DNA of 5,253 nt. Origin: Polaribacter sp. Its GTDB lineage: Bacteria; Bacteroidota; Bacteroidia; Flavobacteriales; Flavobacteriaceae. Position 1 is the first letter of the stretch. Each line of letters begins with the position of its first letter. The stretch is taken from the NCBI GenBank assembly GCA_030731695.1, contig JANQTK010000132.1, positions 1-5,253 of the forward strand, read 5' to 3'. Of the stretch, positions 1-5,253 are shown in pieces. A program made the position numbers and the translations under genes. The notes beneath the pieces are model-generated. The model searched no databases. It was not told the origin of the DNA and saw only the letters and a list, made by a program, of their open reading frames with translations.

Positions 1-402
1 ATTAAAGAAATGGCAGAGAAATACACCAATTCTGAATTGCAAATTGATACAGACCTTAAAAATTTAAGAAGGTATCATCAAAGTTTTGAAATAAAAACAT
101 ACAATATTATTCAAGAATTTATCAATAATATTATTAAACACAGTGAAGCTAATAATGCGTTGATAAAAATGAATGAAAAGGATGATAAAATTCTTTTGAC
201 AATTACAGACAATGGAATTGGTTTTGATAAAACTAAAATAGGATCAAAAAAAGGAATAGGTATCAGTCAAATTGAAGCTAGAATTCAAATGATGCAAGGT
301 CATTTTCAAATTGATTCTAAAAAAGGGAATGGTACTAAAATCACTATTGAATTGCCAATTCAAGAAAGAGAAATCATTACAAACGTTGAGCCAATTCTAT
401 AA
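1..402 (+). CDS. Sensor histidine kinase, C-terminal ATP-binding domain (5' end outside window)
   Basis: The frame is open from base 1, so this is the last 133 codons of a longer gene; the Met at base 10 is internal. What remains is a GHKL-type HATPase_c domain, which binds ATP for autophosphorylation. The N-box (QEFINNIIKHSEAN) has its Asn pair at bases 124-129 and His at 139. The G1 box DNGIGFD begins at 208, and the glycine-rich G2 segment (KKGIGISQIEARI) at about 250. A GNGTKITIELPI end closes the fold. The short GIG-S-QI-ARI pattern without a classical F-box is typical of NarL/DesK-like (HisKA_3) kinases, which pair with LuxR-type response regulators. The phospho-acceptor His, sensor and membrane parts lie upstream, out of view. 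No response regulator follows: the next gene converges and overlaps the last 26 bases, so a partner must be upstream or elsewhere. The domain is clear; the signal sensed is unknown. Confidence 0.9.
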   Translation: MKEMAEKYTNSELQIDTDLKNLRRYHQSFEIKTYNIIQEFINNIIKHSEANNALIKMNEKDDKILLTITDNGIGFDKTKIGSKKGIGISQIEARIQMMQGHFQIDSKKGNGTKITIELPIQEREIITNVEPIL

Positions 403-874
403 TTTCTAAGTTTTTAATTTCTCCATTTTCTAATTCAAAACGTAACATAGTTCGTATTTGATGAAAACCATGCTTGCCTGCAGCTCCAGGATTTAAGTGC
501 AAAAGATTCAGTTTTTGATCGTATTGTACTTTTAAAATATGAGAATGTCCTGAGATAAATATTTTTGGTGGATTTTTTTGAATGTCATCTTTTACTCTAA
601 AATTGTATTTGTTAGGATAACCACCAATATGAGTCATCCAAACGGAAACATTTTCAACAGTAAATTTGTCATCTAAAGGAAATGTCATTCGTGCAGTTGC
701 ATCATCAATATTTCCATAAACAGCTCTCAGAGGTTTCAATGCTTTTATTTGGTCAGTAACTGCCAAATCTCCAATATCTCCTGCATGCCACACTTCATCA
801 GCCTGCCTTACAAATTTTAAAATTTGTGCATCAACAAAACTATGCGTGTCTGATAATAATAAGATTTTCTTCAC
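377..874 (-). CDS. YfcE/MJ0936-type metallophosphoesterase (GTG start)
   Basis: This is a 165-residue calcineurin-like phosphoesterase, the usual size for the YfcE/MJ0936 family of cytosolic, di-metal phosphodiesterases. Metal-site motifs appear in order: D9-T-H11, H30-A-G-D33, G54-N55-I-D57 (the GNxD variant of GNHE/D), H82 in THIGG, and G109-H110-S-H112, followed by LNPGAAG near 127-133. All expected metal ligands are present. The frame stays open upstream to an ATG at 967, which would add 31 residues, but that extension lies inside truA. The family N-terminus (basic residues, then ILLLSDTH) begins exactly at the GTG at 874, so GTG is chosen. The 3' end overlaps the histidine kinase by 26 bp on the opposite strand, and the gene is divergent from truA. 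The in vivo substrate cannot be read from sequence; relatives cleave model phosphodiesters. Confidence 0.9.
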   Translation of the reverse strand: MKKILLLSDTHSFVDAQILKFVRQADEVWHAGDIGDLAVTDQIKALKPLRAVYGNIDDATARMTFPLDDKFTVENVSVWMTHIGGYPNKYNFRVKDDIQKNPPKIFISGHSHILKVQYDQKLNLLHLNPGAAGKHGFHQIRTMLRFELENGEIKNLEIIELAQRL

Positions 875-893
875 AATCCAAAAATAAGAATAA

Positions 894-925
894 CAAAATA
901 AATTCCGTAATTTTGAACCCTTCAA
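894..925 (-). promoter_or_regulatory. Candidate Bacteroidetes-type promoter for the metallophosphoesterase
   Basis: Read on the - strand, TTG (923-925) is followed after 21 bases by TTATTTTG (894-901). The Bacteroidetes sigma factor pattern is TTG, 19-21 bases, then TAnnTTTG, so the spacing fits and the -7 box has one mismatch. This would give a leader of roughly 10-20 bases before the GTG at 874. A perfect TATTTTTG also lies at 879-886, but it sits only 4 bases before the start codon and lacks an upstream TTG at the right distance; it would imply a leaderless mRNA. In AT-rich DNA such matches arise by chance. Confidence 0.3.
908..915 (+). promoter_or_regulatory. Candidate -7 element for truA-ABC unit
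   Basis: TAATTTTG matches the Bacteroidetes -7 consensus TAnnTTTG exactly and lies 23 bases before the truA start at 939, predicting a short leader of about 18 bases. There is no TTG 19-21 bases upstream, so the -33 half is missing. It lies inside the candidate promoter reading the other way, so the two divergent promoters would overlap and could compete. Confidence 0.4.
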
Positions 926-938
926 AAACAAATTTTTC

Positions 939-1664
939 TTGAGATATTTTATAGAATTTTCATACAATGGGAAAAAATATCATGGTTGGCAAATTCAACC
1001 TGAAGCGATTTCTGTTCAGGAAAAAATAAATAATGCCTTAAGTACCATTTTTCGTCAAAAAATTGAAGTTGTTGGAGCAGGAAGAACAGATACTGGTGTG
1101 CATGCATCACAAATGTTTGCACATTTTGATATTGAAAATGAAATTACAGAGGATGTAGTTTTTAAACTCAATTCCATTTTACCTGATGATATTGCTATTT
1201 ATCAAGTTTTTTTGGTTGATGATGAAAAACATGCACGATTTGATGCAAAAAGTAGAACGTATCAATATAAAATTTGTTTGGGGAGAAATCCGTTTTTATT
1301 GGATTTTTCTTGGCAAATTCATTCTTTAAAGCCCAATGTTTCAAAGATGAATGAAGCTGCAAAAATCCTTTTGGAATATGAAGATTTTCAATGTTTTTCG
1401 AAAGTAAAAACCAATGTTCATACCTTTAATTGTTCCATTTTTGAGGCATTTTGGATTCAAAATGGTGATGAATTGACGTTTACAATTTCGGCAAACCGAT
1501 TTTTAAGAAATATGGTGAGAGCCATTGTAGGTACTTTGATTGATGTTGGTTTGGATAAAATTTCGATAGCAGATTTTAGAAATGTTATTGAAAGTAAAAA
1601 TCGGAGTAATGCTGGATTGTCAGTCCCTGCAAAAGGGTTATTTTTAACAAACATAAACTATTAA
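939..1664 (+). CDS. truA: tRNA pseudouridine synthase A (TTG start)
   Basis: TruA converts uridines at positions 38-40 of the tRNA anticodon arm to pseudouridine in the cytoplasm. The product is 241 residues, close to the usual 240-270. The N-terminus MRYFIEFSYNGKKYHGWQ is the classic TruA opening. The catalytic Asp is D51 in GAGRTDTGVHA (47-56). The motif HARFDAKSRTYQY spans 98-110, RFLRNMVRAIVGTL spans 187-200, and the terminal SVPAKGLFL loop spans 228-236. The start is TTG at 939: the family alignment begins exactly there, and no ATG lies nearby in frame before conserved residues would be lost. The gene is divergent from the metallophosphoesterase and is followed after 3 bp by the ABC exporter in the same frame, so the two are surely co-transcribed. 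Function is confident. Confidence 0.97.
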   Translation: MRYFIEFSYNGKKYHGWQIQPEAISVQEKINNALSTIFRQKIEVVGAGRTDTGVHASQMFAHFDIENEITEDVVFKLNSILPDDIAIYQVFLVDDEKHARFDAKSRTYQYKICLGRNPFLLDFSWQIHSLKPNVSKMNEAAKILLEYEDFQCFSKVKTNVHTFNCSIFEAFWIQNGDELTFTISANRFLRNMVRAIVGTLIDVGLDKISIADFRNVIESKNRSNAGLSVPAKGLFLTNINY

Positions 1665-1667
1665 ATT

Positions 1668-3434
1668 TTGTCAGAAAATTCAGGTAAAGCTTTCGATAAG
1701 CAAATTTTTTCAAGACTGATGAGTTTTGCAAAACGCTATCGTTTGTATTTTTTTATTGCCTCTTCATCAACCATATTATTGGCGCTTTTCTCTATTTTAT
1801 CGCCTTATATTTTGATAAGTACTGTTGATGAATATATGATTTCAAAAGATAAAGTAGGGTTGTTAAACTACTCTTTATTAATGCTCGGAATTTTATTGAT
1901 TGAGGTTTTGCTTCAGTTTGTTTTTATTTATTATGCAAATTGGGTGGGTCAACACATCATCAGAGATATGAGAGCTCATATTTTTAGACATATTTTAAAG
2001 TTCAAAATGTCATATTTTGACACCAATTCTGTTGGGAAATTAGTAACAAGGGTGGTATCGGATATTGAAACGATTGCTGCTTTTTTCAGCAATGGAGTGT
2101 TTACTATTTTAAGTGATATTCTTAAAATGTTGGCTGTAGCTATCATAATGCTTGTGTTGGATTGGAAATTGGCATTGATCACCATGTCAGTGTTGCCAAT
2201 TTTAGTATATGCTACCAAAGTTTTTCAAGTAGCTATTAAAGCCACGTTTCAAGAAGTTCGAAATCAAGTTGCTAATTTGAATGGATTTGTGCAAGAGCGC
2301 GTAACAGGAATGAAAATTGTACAGCTTTTTAATAGAGAACACATTGAATATCAAAATTTTAAAGAAATTAACGACAAACACAAAGTAGCAAATATCAAAA
2401 CGATTTGGTATTATTCAGTGTTTTTCCCAATTGCCGAAATTTTATCATCTGTGGGAATTGGATTGATTGTTTGGTTTGGTGGTGGCCAAGCCATTCAGAA
2501 TTCTGGAATTTCTGTTGGGATGATCATGGGTTTTATTCAATTTGCACAAATGTTGTTCAGGCCTTTGCGTCAAATTGCTGATAAATTTAATCAACTTCAA
2601 ATGGGAATTGTTGCTGGCGAACGTGTTTTTAAAGTAATTGATACACAGAGTAGTATTGCTAAAAATGGCACGTTAAAAGCTGAAAATTTAAAAGGAAATA
2701 TCATTTTTGATAACGTTAGATTTAGTTATGTGAAAGGAGAAGAGGTTTTAAAAGGCATTTCTTTGGATGTTAAAAGTGGTCAAACTATTGCGATTGTTGG
2801 CGCAACTGGTGCAGGAAAATCGACCATTATCAATCTCATCAATCGTTTTTATGAAATTGATTCAGGAACTATTTTTGTTGATGGTGTTTCTGTAGAAGAT
2901 TATACGTTAGAAAGTTTACGAAATCAAATTGCAATTGTGTTGCAAGATGTATTTTTATTTTCGGATTCTATCCTAAATAACATCACTCTTAAAGATGAAA
3001 ACATCAGTTTAGAAGAAGTTGAAAATGCTGCCAGACAAATCGGAATTCATGATTTTATCAATACTTTGCCAGGAGGTTATCAATATAATGTGAAAGAAAG
3101 AGGTGCTATGTTGTCATCTGGACAACGTCAATTAATCGCATTTTTAAGGGCTTATGTAAGCAAACCAAGTATTTTAATTTTAGACGAAGCAACTTCATCT
3201 GTGGATGCAAATTCTGAGCAAATGATTCAGTTTGCTACCGAAAAAATTACCAAGGGAAGAACTTCAATTGTTATTGCACACAGATTGGCAACCATCAAAC
3301 AAGCAGATAAAATTTTGGTAATGGATAAAGGATTGATTGTTGAAGAAGGAACTCATTATGAGTTGCTAGAAAAAGAAAATGGGTATTACAAAAACTTGTA
3401 TGACAAGCAATTTAGCTTGGAACAAGTTTCATAA
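1668..3434 (+). CDS. ABC exporter half-transporter, membrane and ATPase domains fused (TTG start)
   Basis: This 588-residue protein has the MsbA/LmrA-type layout: a six-helix transmembrane domain (helices near 27-52, 66-91, 139-164, 165-187, 248-272 and 281-300), then a nucleotide-binding domain. The ATPase is intact: A-loop Tyr354, Walker A GATGAGKST (378-386), Q-loop Gln426, signature LSSGQ (482-486), Walker B ILILD with D506 and catalytic E507, D-loop SSVD (510-513) and H-loop His538. It should act as a homodimer or heterodimer in the inner membrane. The substrate (lipid, drug or peptide) cannot be told, and 'MsbA' or 'MdlB' would be over-naming. The truA stop lies in the same frame two codons before the start, so only ATT (1665) or TTG (1668) could serve ahead of Met18 (ATG at 1719). 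TTG is chosen because residues 2-17, including GKAFD, look like the conserved flavobacterial N-terminus. The gene has no promoter of its own in the 3-bp gap after truA. Confidence 0.94.
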   Translation: MSENSGKAFDKQIFSRLMSFAKRYRLYFFIASSSTILLALFSILSPYILISTVDEYMISKDKVGLLNYSLLMLGILLIEVLLQFVFIYYANWVGQHIIRDMRAHIFRHILKFKMSYFDTNSVGKLVTRVVSDIETIAAFFSNGVFTILSDILKMLAVAIIMLVLDWKLALITMSVLPILVYATKVFQVAIKATFQEVRNQVANLNGFVQERVTGMKIVQLFNREHIEYQNFKEINDKHKVANIKTIWYYSVFFPIAEILSSVGIGLIVWFGGGQAIQNSGISVGMIMGFIQFAQMLFRPLRQIADKFNQLQMGIVAGERVFKVIDTQSSIAKNGTLKAENLKGNIIFDNVRFSYVKGEEVLKGISLDVKSGQTIAIVGATGAGKSTIINLINRFYEIDSGTIFVDGVSVEDYTLESLRNQIAIVLQDVFLFSDSILNNITLKDENISLEEVENAARQIGIHDFINTLPGGYQYNVKERGAMLSSGQRQLIAFLRAYVSKPSILILDEATSSVDANSEQMIQFATEKITKGRTSIVIAHRLATIKQADKILVMDKGLIVEEGTHYELLEKENGYYKNLYDKQFSLEQVS

Positions 3435-3460
3435 AACTTAGTTATATTAAATCTTTTTTT
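3421..3460 (+). terminator. Candidate hairpin at convergent ABC/cdaA junction
   Basis: AACAAGTTT (3421-3429) can pair with AAACTT plus GTT (3434-3439, 3441-3443). This gives a 9-bp stem with one bulged A at 3440 and a four-base CATA loop. The ABC stop codon (3432-3434) overlaps the loop and stem. A run of seven T (3454-3460) follows about 10 bases after the stem on the + strand. That gap is longer than in a good intrinsic terminator, and the stem is AT-rich. A second small inverted repeat, CAAGC/GCTTG with a 6-base loop, sits just upstream at 3404-3419. No T-run follows on the - strand, so the hairpin would serve the ABC transcript better than the cdaA one. Confidence 0.3.
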
Positions 3461-4218
3461 AGTTTTTCGTTCAATTCCTCTGGAGTTGTATACAATACAA
3501 ATTCACCATCTTTGATGTAGGATATTTCACCGGTTTCTTCGGAAACTAATATACAAACTGCATCTGTTTTTTCGCTAATTCCCAGTGCAGCTCTATGTCT
3601 TAATCCAAAACGTGATGGAATTTTAGAGCTATCAGAAATTGGTAAAACAACTCTGGTAGCCACAATATAATTGTCCCTGATAATTGTTGCGCCATCATGC
3701 AATGGACTATTTTTAAAGAAAATACTTTCTAAAATTACATTATTGATAAGCGCATTAATGGCATCACCTGTGTTGATTAAAAAATCTAAACTATTGGTTC
3801 TTTCAATAACAATCAATGCTCCTGTTTTTGTTTTTGACAAATTTGTACAGGCTTTTAAAATACTTTCTGTATCAATTTCTGGACTAATTTCAGATTGTAA
3901 AAACTTTAGTTGTTTTAAAAAACTTCGTTTATTAGAGAAATTTGTAGTTCCAATCATCAATAAAAACTTTCGGATTTCTTGCTGAAAAACAATCATCAAT
4001 GCAATGACTCCACCAGAAAGTAAGTAGCCTAAAATACTGCTTAACATTTCCATTTTTAGTGCTTGCGTAACTTTCCAAATGATAAAAATCAAAGCAATTC
4101 CAATAAAAATATTGATGGCAACAGTTCCTTTAAGCAATTTATAGATGTAATACAATAGCATTGCAACTAGCAAAATATCCAGCACATCTAAAAAGGAAAA
4201 AGGAATAAATTCTAACAT
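3442..4218 (-). CDS. cdaA: Membrane diadenylate cyclase CdaA (DisA_N domain)
   Basis: CdaA (also DacA; older name TIGR00159/DUF147 protein) joins two ATP into cyclic di-AMP, a second messenger tied to osmolyte, potassium and envelope control. The 258 residues match the family length. Three N-terminal membrane helices (about 11-28, 33-50, 60-80) precede a coupling helix (QQEIRKFL) and the catalytic DAC domain, about 100-250. The two catalytic signatures are D175-G176-A177 in SPLHDGATI and R207-H208-R209 in FGLRHRAALG. The base before RHR is usually Thr (GTRHR); here it is Leu206. ATG at 4218 is the start: an in-frame TAA directly precedes it, so no upstream extension is possible. folP lies 62 bp upstream on the same strand; cdaR and glmM, the Firmicute partners, are not here. 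The 3' end is 7 bp from the convergent ABC gene. Function is confident; regulation is unknown. Confidence 0.95.
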   Translation of the reverse strand: MLEFIPFSFLDVLDILLVAMLLYYIYKLLKGTVAINIFIGIALIFIIWKVTQALKMEMLSSILGYLLSGGVIALMIVFQQEIRKFLLMIGTTNFSNKRSFLKQLKFLQSEISPEIDTESILKACTNLSKTKTGALIVIERTNSLDFLINTGDAINALINNVILESIFFKNSPLHDGATIIRDNYIVATRVVLPISDSSKIPSRFGLRHRAALGISEKTDAVCILVSEETGEISYIKDGEFVLYTTPEELNEKLKKDLI

Positions 4219-4237
4219 TTAGTCATTTGATTTATGT

Positions 4238-4258
4238 AAAAATAGGCATAATATTTTT
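4238..4258. repeat. AT-only inverted repeat in the folP-cdaA gap
   Basis: AAAAATA (4238-4244) and TATTTTT (4252-4258) form a perfect 7-bp inverted repeat around a 7-base GGCATAA loop, midway in the 62-bp gap between folP and cdaA. With no G-C pairs the stem is weak as RNA. It might be a weak attenuator or a protein-binding site. The - strand arm TATTTTTA (4237-4244) also resembles a -7 promoter box for cdaA (one mismatch to TAnnTTTG), with a TTG at 4267-4269 but a 22-base spacer, slightly too long. Either use is speculative. Confidence 0.3.
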
Positions 4259-4280
4259 GAAAATTACAATCATAGGTAAG

Positions 4281-5108
4281 TTAACTTTCTTTCAAATGCT
4301 TTACAATTTTAATTGCTTCAACTGCTTCTTTTACATCATGAACTCGCAAAACAGTTGCGCCATTCAGCAATGCAATCGTATTGGCAGCTGTAGTTGCATT
4401 TAGCGCTTCATTTGCAGAAATTTCCAATGGTTTATACAACATTGATTTTCTTGAAACTCCTACTAAGATGGGTGCATCTAAATTTTTGAAAAGCGATAAA
4501 TTTTTAAGAATTTCATAATTATGAGCAATTGTTTTTCCAAATCCAAAACCCATATCAATGATAATATCATTCACTTTTAGTTGATGCAATTTAAAAATTT
4601 GTTCAGAAAAAAAACGAATAATATCTTTTGTAACATCTTCATAAACAGGATTTTGTTGCATGTTTTGAGGAGTTCCTAACATGTGCATTAAAATGTAGGG
4701 AACTTGCAAATCAGCCACAGTTTGAAACATGTTTTCATCCATTTTTCCTCCAGAAATATCGTTGATCATTGCAGCACCATTTTGAATCGTTTCTTTAGCA
4801 ATTTCACTTCGAAAAGTATCCACAGAAATAATGATTTCAGGAAAAATTTTTACCAATAAATTTATTACGGGAAGTATTCTATTCAATTCTTCTTTTTCAG
4901 AGATATGAGCAGCACCTGGTCTTGATGAATATGCACCAACATCAATAAATGTTGCACCTTCGTTTAGCATTTTTTCTGTTTGAAAAAGAATGTCAGCCTC
5001 GTTTTTATATTTTCCACCATCAAAAAAAGAATCTGGTGTGATGTTTAAAATTCCCATTACTTTTGGGGAAGAAACATCTATTAATTTTCCTTTGCAATTG
5101 ATAGTCAT
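4281..5108 (-). CDS. folP: Dihydropteroate synthase
   Basis: DHPS condenses p-aminobenzoate with 6-hydroxymethyl-dihydropterin diphosphate to 7,8-dihydropteroate in folate synthesis, and is the sulfonamide target. The 275 residues form one TIM barrel of normal length. Motifs in order: MGILNITPDSFFDGG (18-32, with N22), D56 in IDVGAYSSRPGA, the SSRPG loop (61-65), SVDTF with D97, MINDISGG with N116, DMGFGFGKT with D185, GVSRKSM with K221, and LRVHDV with R255 and H257. These match the substrate-binding residues of the E. coli enzyme almost number for number. F28 and P64, where resistance changes commonly occur, are kept, suggesting the ordinary sensitive type. The usual DPGFGFGK has Met186 in place of Pro. 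ATG at 5108 starts one base after the stop of the preceding LOG gene (TAA-A-ATG), implying co-transcription and translational coupling. cdaA follows after 62 bp. Confidence 0.97.
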   Translation of the reverse strand: MTINCKGKLIDVSSPKVMGILNITPDSFFDGGKYKNEADILFQTEKMLNEGATFIDVGAYSSRPGAAHISEKEELNRILPVINLLVKIFPEIIISVDTFRSEIAKETIQNGAAMINDISGGKMDENMFQTVADLQVPYILMHMLGTPQNMQQNPVYEDVTKDIIRFFSEQIFKLHQLKVNDIIIDMGFGFGKTIAHNYEILKNLSLFKNLDAPILVGVSRKSMLYKPLEISANEALNATTAANTIALLNGATVLRVHDVKEAVEAIKIVKHLKES

Positions 5109-5109
5109 T

Positions 5110-5253
5110 TTATTGAACTATTTTTTGAATGACAGTTCCTTTTTTGGGAGCTTTGTATTGATGCATTTGTTGCATTAAACCTTCCACTGTTGTATCAACC
5201 AATAATAAATTTTTGTTTTCAGGTTTGATATAACCTTCTTGAATCATTTTGTC
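5110..5253 (-). CDS. LOG family (TIGR00730) Rossmann-fold protein, C-terminal fragment
   Basis: The last 48 codons of a gene that enters from beyond the right edge read on the - strand and end with TAA at 5110-5112. The visible residues contain MIQEGYIKPENKNLLLVD, then a TTVEGLMQQMHQYKAP segment. This has the shape of the C-terminal end of LOG/TIGR00730 proteins of flavobacteria: a 'M-x-x-GF-I/L-K-x-x-N-x-x-L-L' helix and strand, a helix with 'LM/L-x-x-M-x-x-Y-x-A-P', and a short tail. These proteins are cytokinin riboside 5'-monophosphate phosphoribohydrolases or related nucleotide 5'-monophosphate hydrolases, often mislabelled lysine decarboxylases. The diagnostic PGGxGTxxE motif would lie upstream, outside the window, so the assignment rests on the tail only. 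The gene precedes folP by one base and should head or belong to the same operon. Confidence 0.7.
   Translation of the reverse strand, partial: DKMIQEGYIKPENKNLLLVDTTVEGLMQQMHQYKAPKKGTVIQKIVQ

Noticed and set aside
875..967. 31-residue N-terminal extension of the metallophosphoesterase to the ATG at 967
   Set aside because: It would overlap the first codons of truA head to head, contains no recognisable domain, and the family N-terminus starts exactly at the GTG at 874.
1457..1654. 65-codon open frame on the - strand inside truA
   Set aside because: It lies wholly antisense to conserved TruA sequence, and its residues mirror the codons of the real gene; no independent start signal.
1976..2218. 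80-codon open frame on the - strand inside the ABC exporter
   Set aside because: Antisense shadow of the membrane domain; no recognisable protein family and no leader.
3671..3985. 104-codon open frame on the + strand inside cdaA
   Set aside because: It is antisense to the catalytic domain, including the DGA motif; hydrophobic residues reflect the complementary codons.
4237..4269. Promoter for cdaA (TTG-N22-TATTTTTA on the - strand)
   Set aside because: The spacer is one base longer than the usual range and the -7 box has a mismatch at its final G; with this AT content it is too weak to list separately, so it is mentioned with the inverted repeat.
4990..5178. 62-codon open frame on the + strand across the folP start
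   Set aside because: Antisense to conserved FolP N-terminal motifs and to the LOG-family tail; no support as a gene.
1..5253. Mobile element, CRISPR array, defence system, tRNA or riboswitch
   Set aside because: I saw no terminal or direct repeats, regularly spaced repeats, transposase motifs, cloverleaf-like GC-rich segments or long structured leaders; genes fill nearly all of the window and are housekeeping types.

Overview
The window looks like an ordinary piece of chromosome from a low-GC Bacteroidetes bacterium, most likely a marine-type Flavobacteriaceae member. The evidence is AT-rich coding sequence with AT-ending codons, A-rich leaders without clear Shine-Dalgarno sites, a Bacteroidetes-type -7 element (TAnnTTTG) ahead of truA, and protein sequences of flavobacterial style. 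There is no tRNA, rRNA, CRISPR array, insertion sequence or phage gene. No stretch above about 65 bases lacks a gene.

Layout, left to right. (1) The 3' end of a sensor histidine kinase (+), keeping only its ATP-binding domain. (2) A YfcE/MJ0936-type metallophosphoesterase (-) whose 3' end overlaps the kinase by 26 bp tail to tail. (3) A 64-bp divergent promoter region. (4) A two-gene + strand unit: truA (tRNA pseudouridine synthase) and, after a 3-bp gap, a full-length ABC exporter half-transporter. (5) A 7-bp convergent junction holding a hairpin. (6) A - strand cluster, in transcription order: the C-terminal end of a LOG/TIGR00730 family protein, folP (dihydropteroate synthase) one base later, and, after 62 bp, cdaA (membrane diadenylate cyclase).

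Together these are housekeeping functions: tRNA modification, lipid or drug export, folate synthesis, nucleotide second-messenger synthesis and a small phosphoesterase. The - strand cluster puts the folate enzyme next to the c-di-AMP synthase, without the cdaR and glmM partners seen in Firmicutes.

I found no strong candidate for an undescribed system. The points most worth a second look concern gene architecture and expression: three consecutive genes (metallophosphoesterase, truA, ABC exporter) apparently start with GTG, TTG and TTG; the truA and ABC frames are the same, separated by a single stop; genes overlap or nearly touch at both convergent junctions; and cdaA and folP carry small motif variants.
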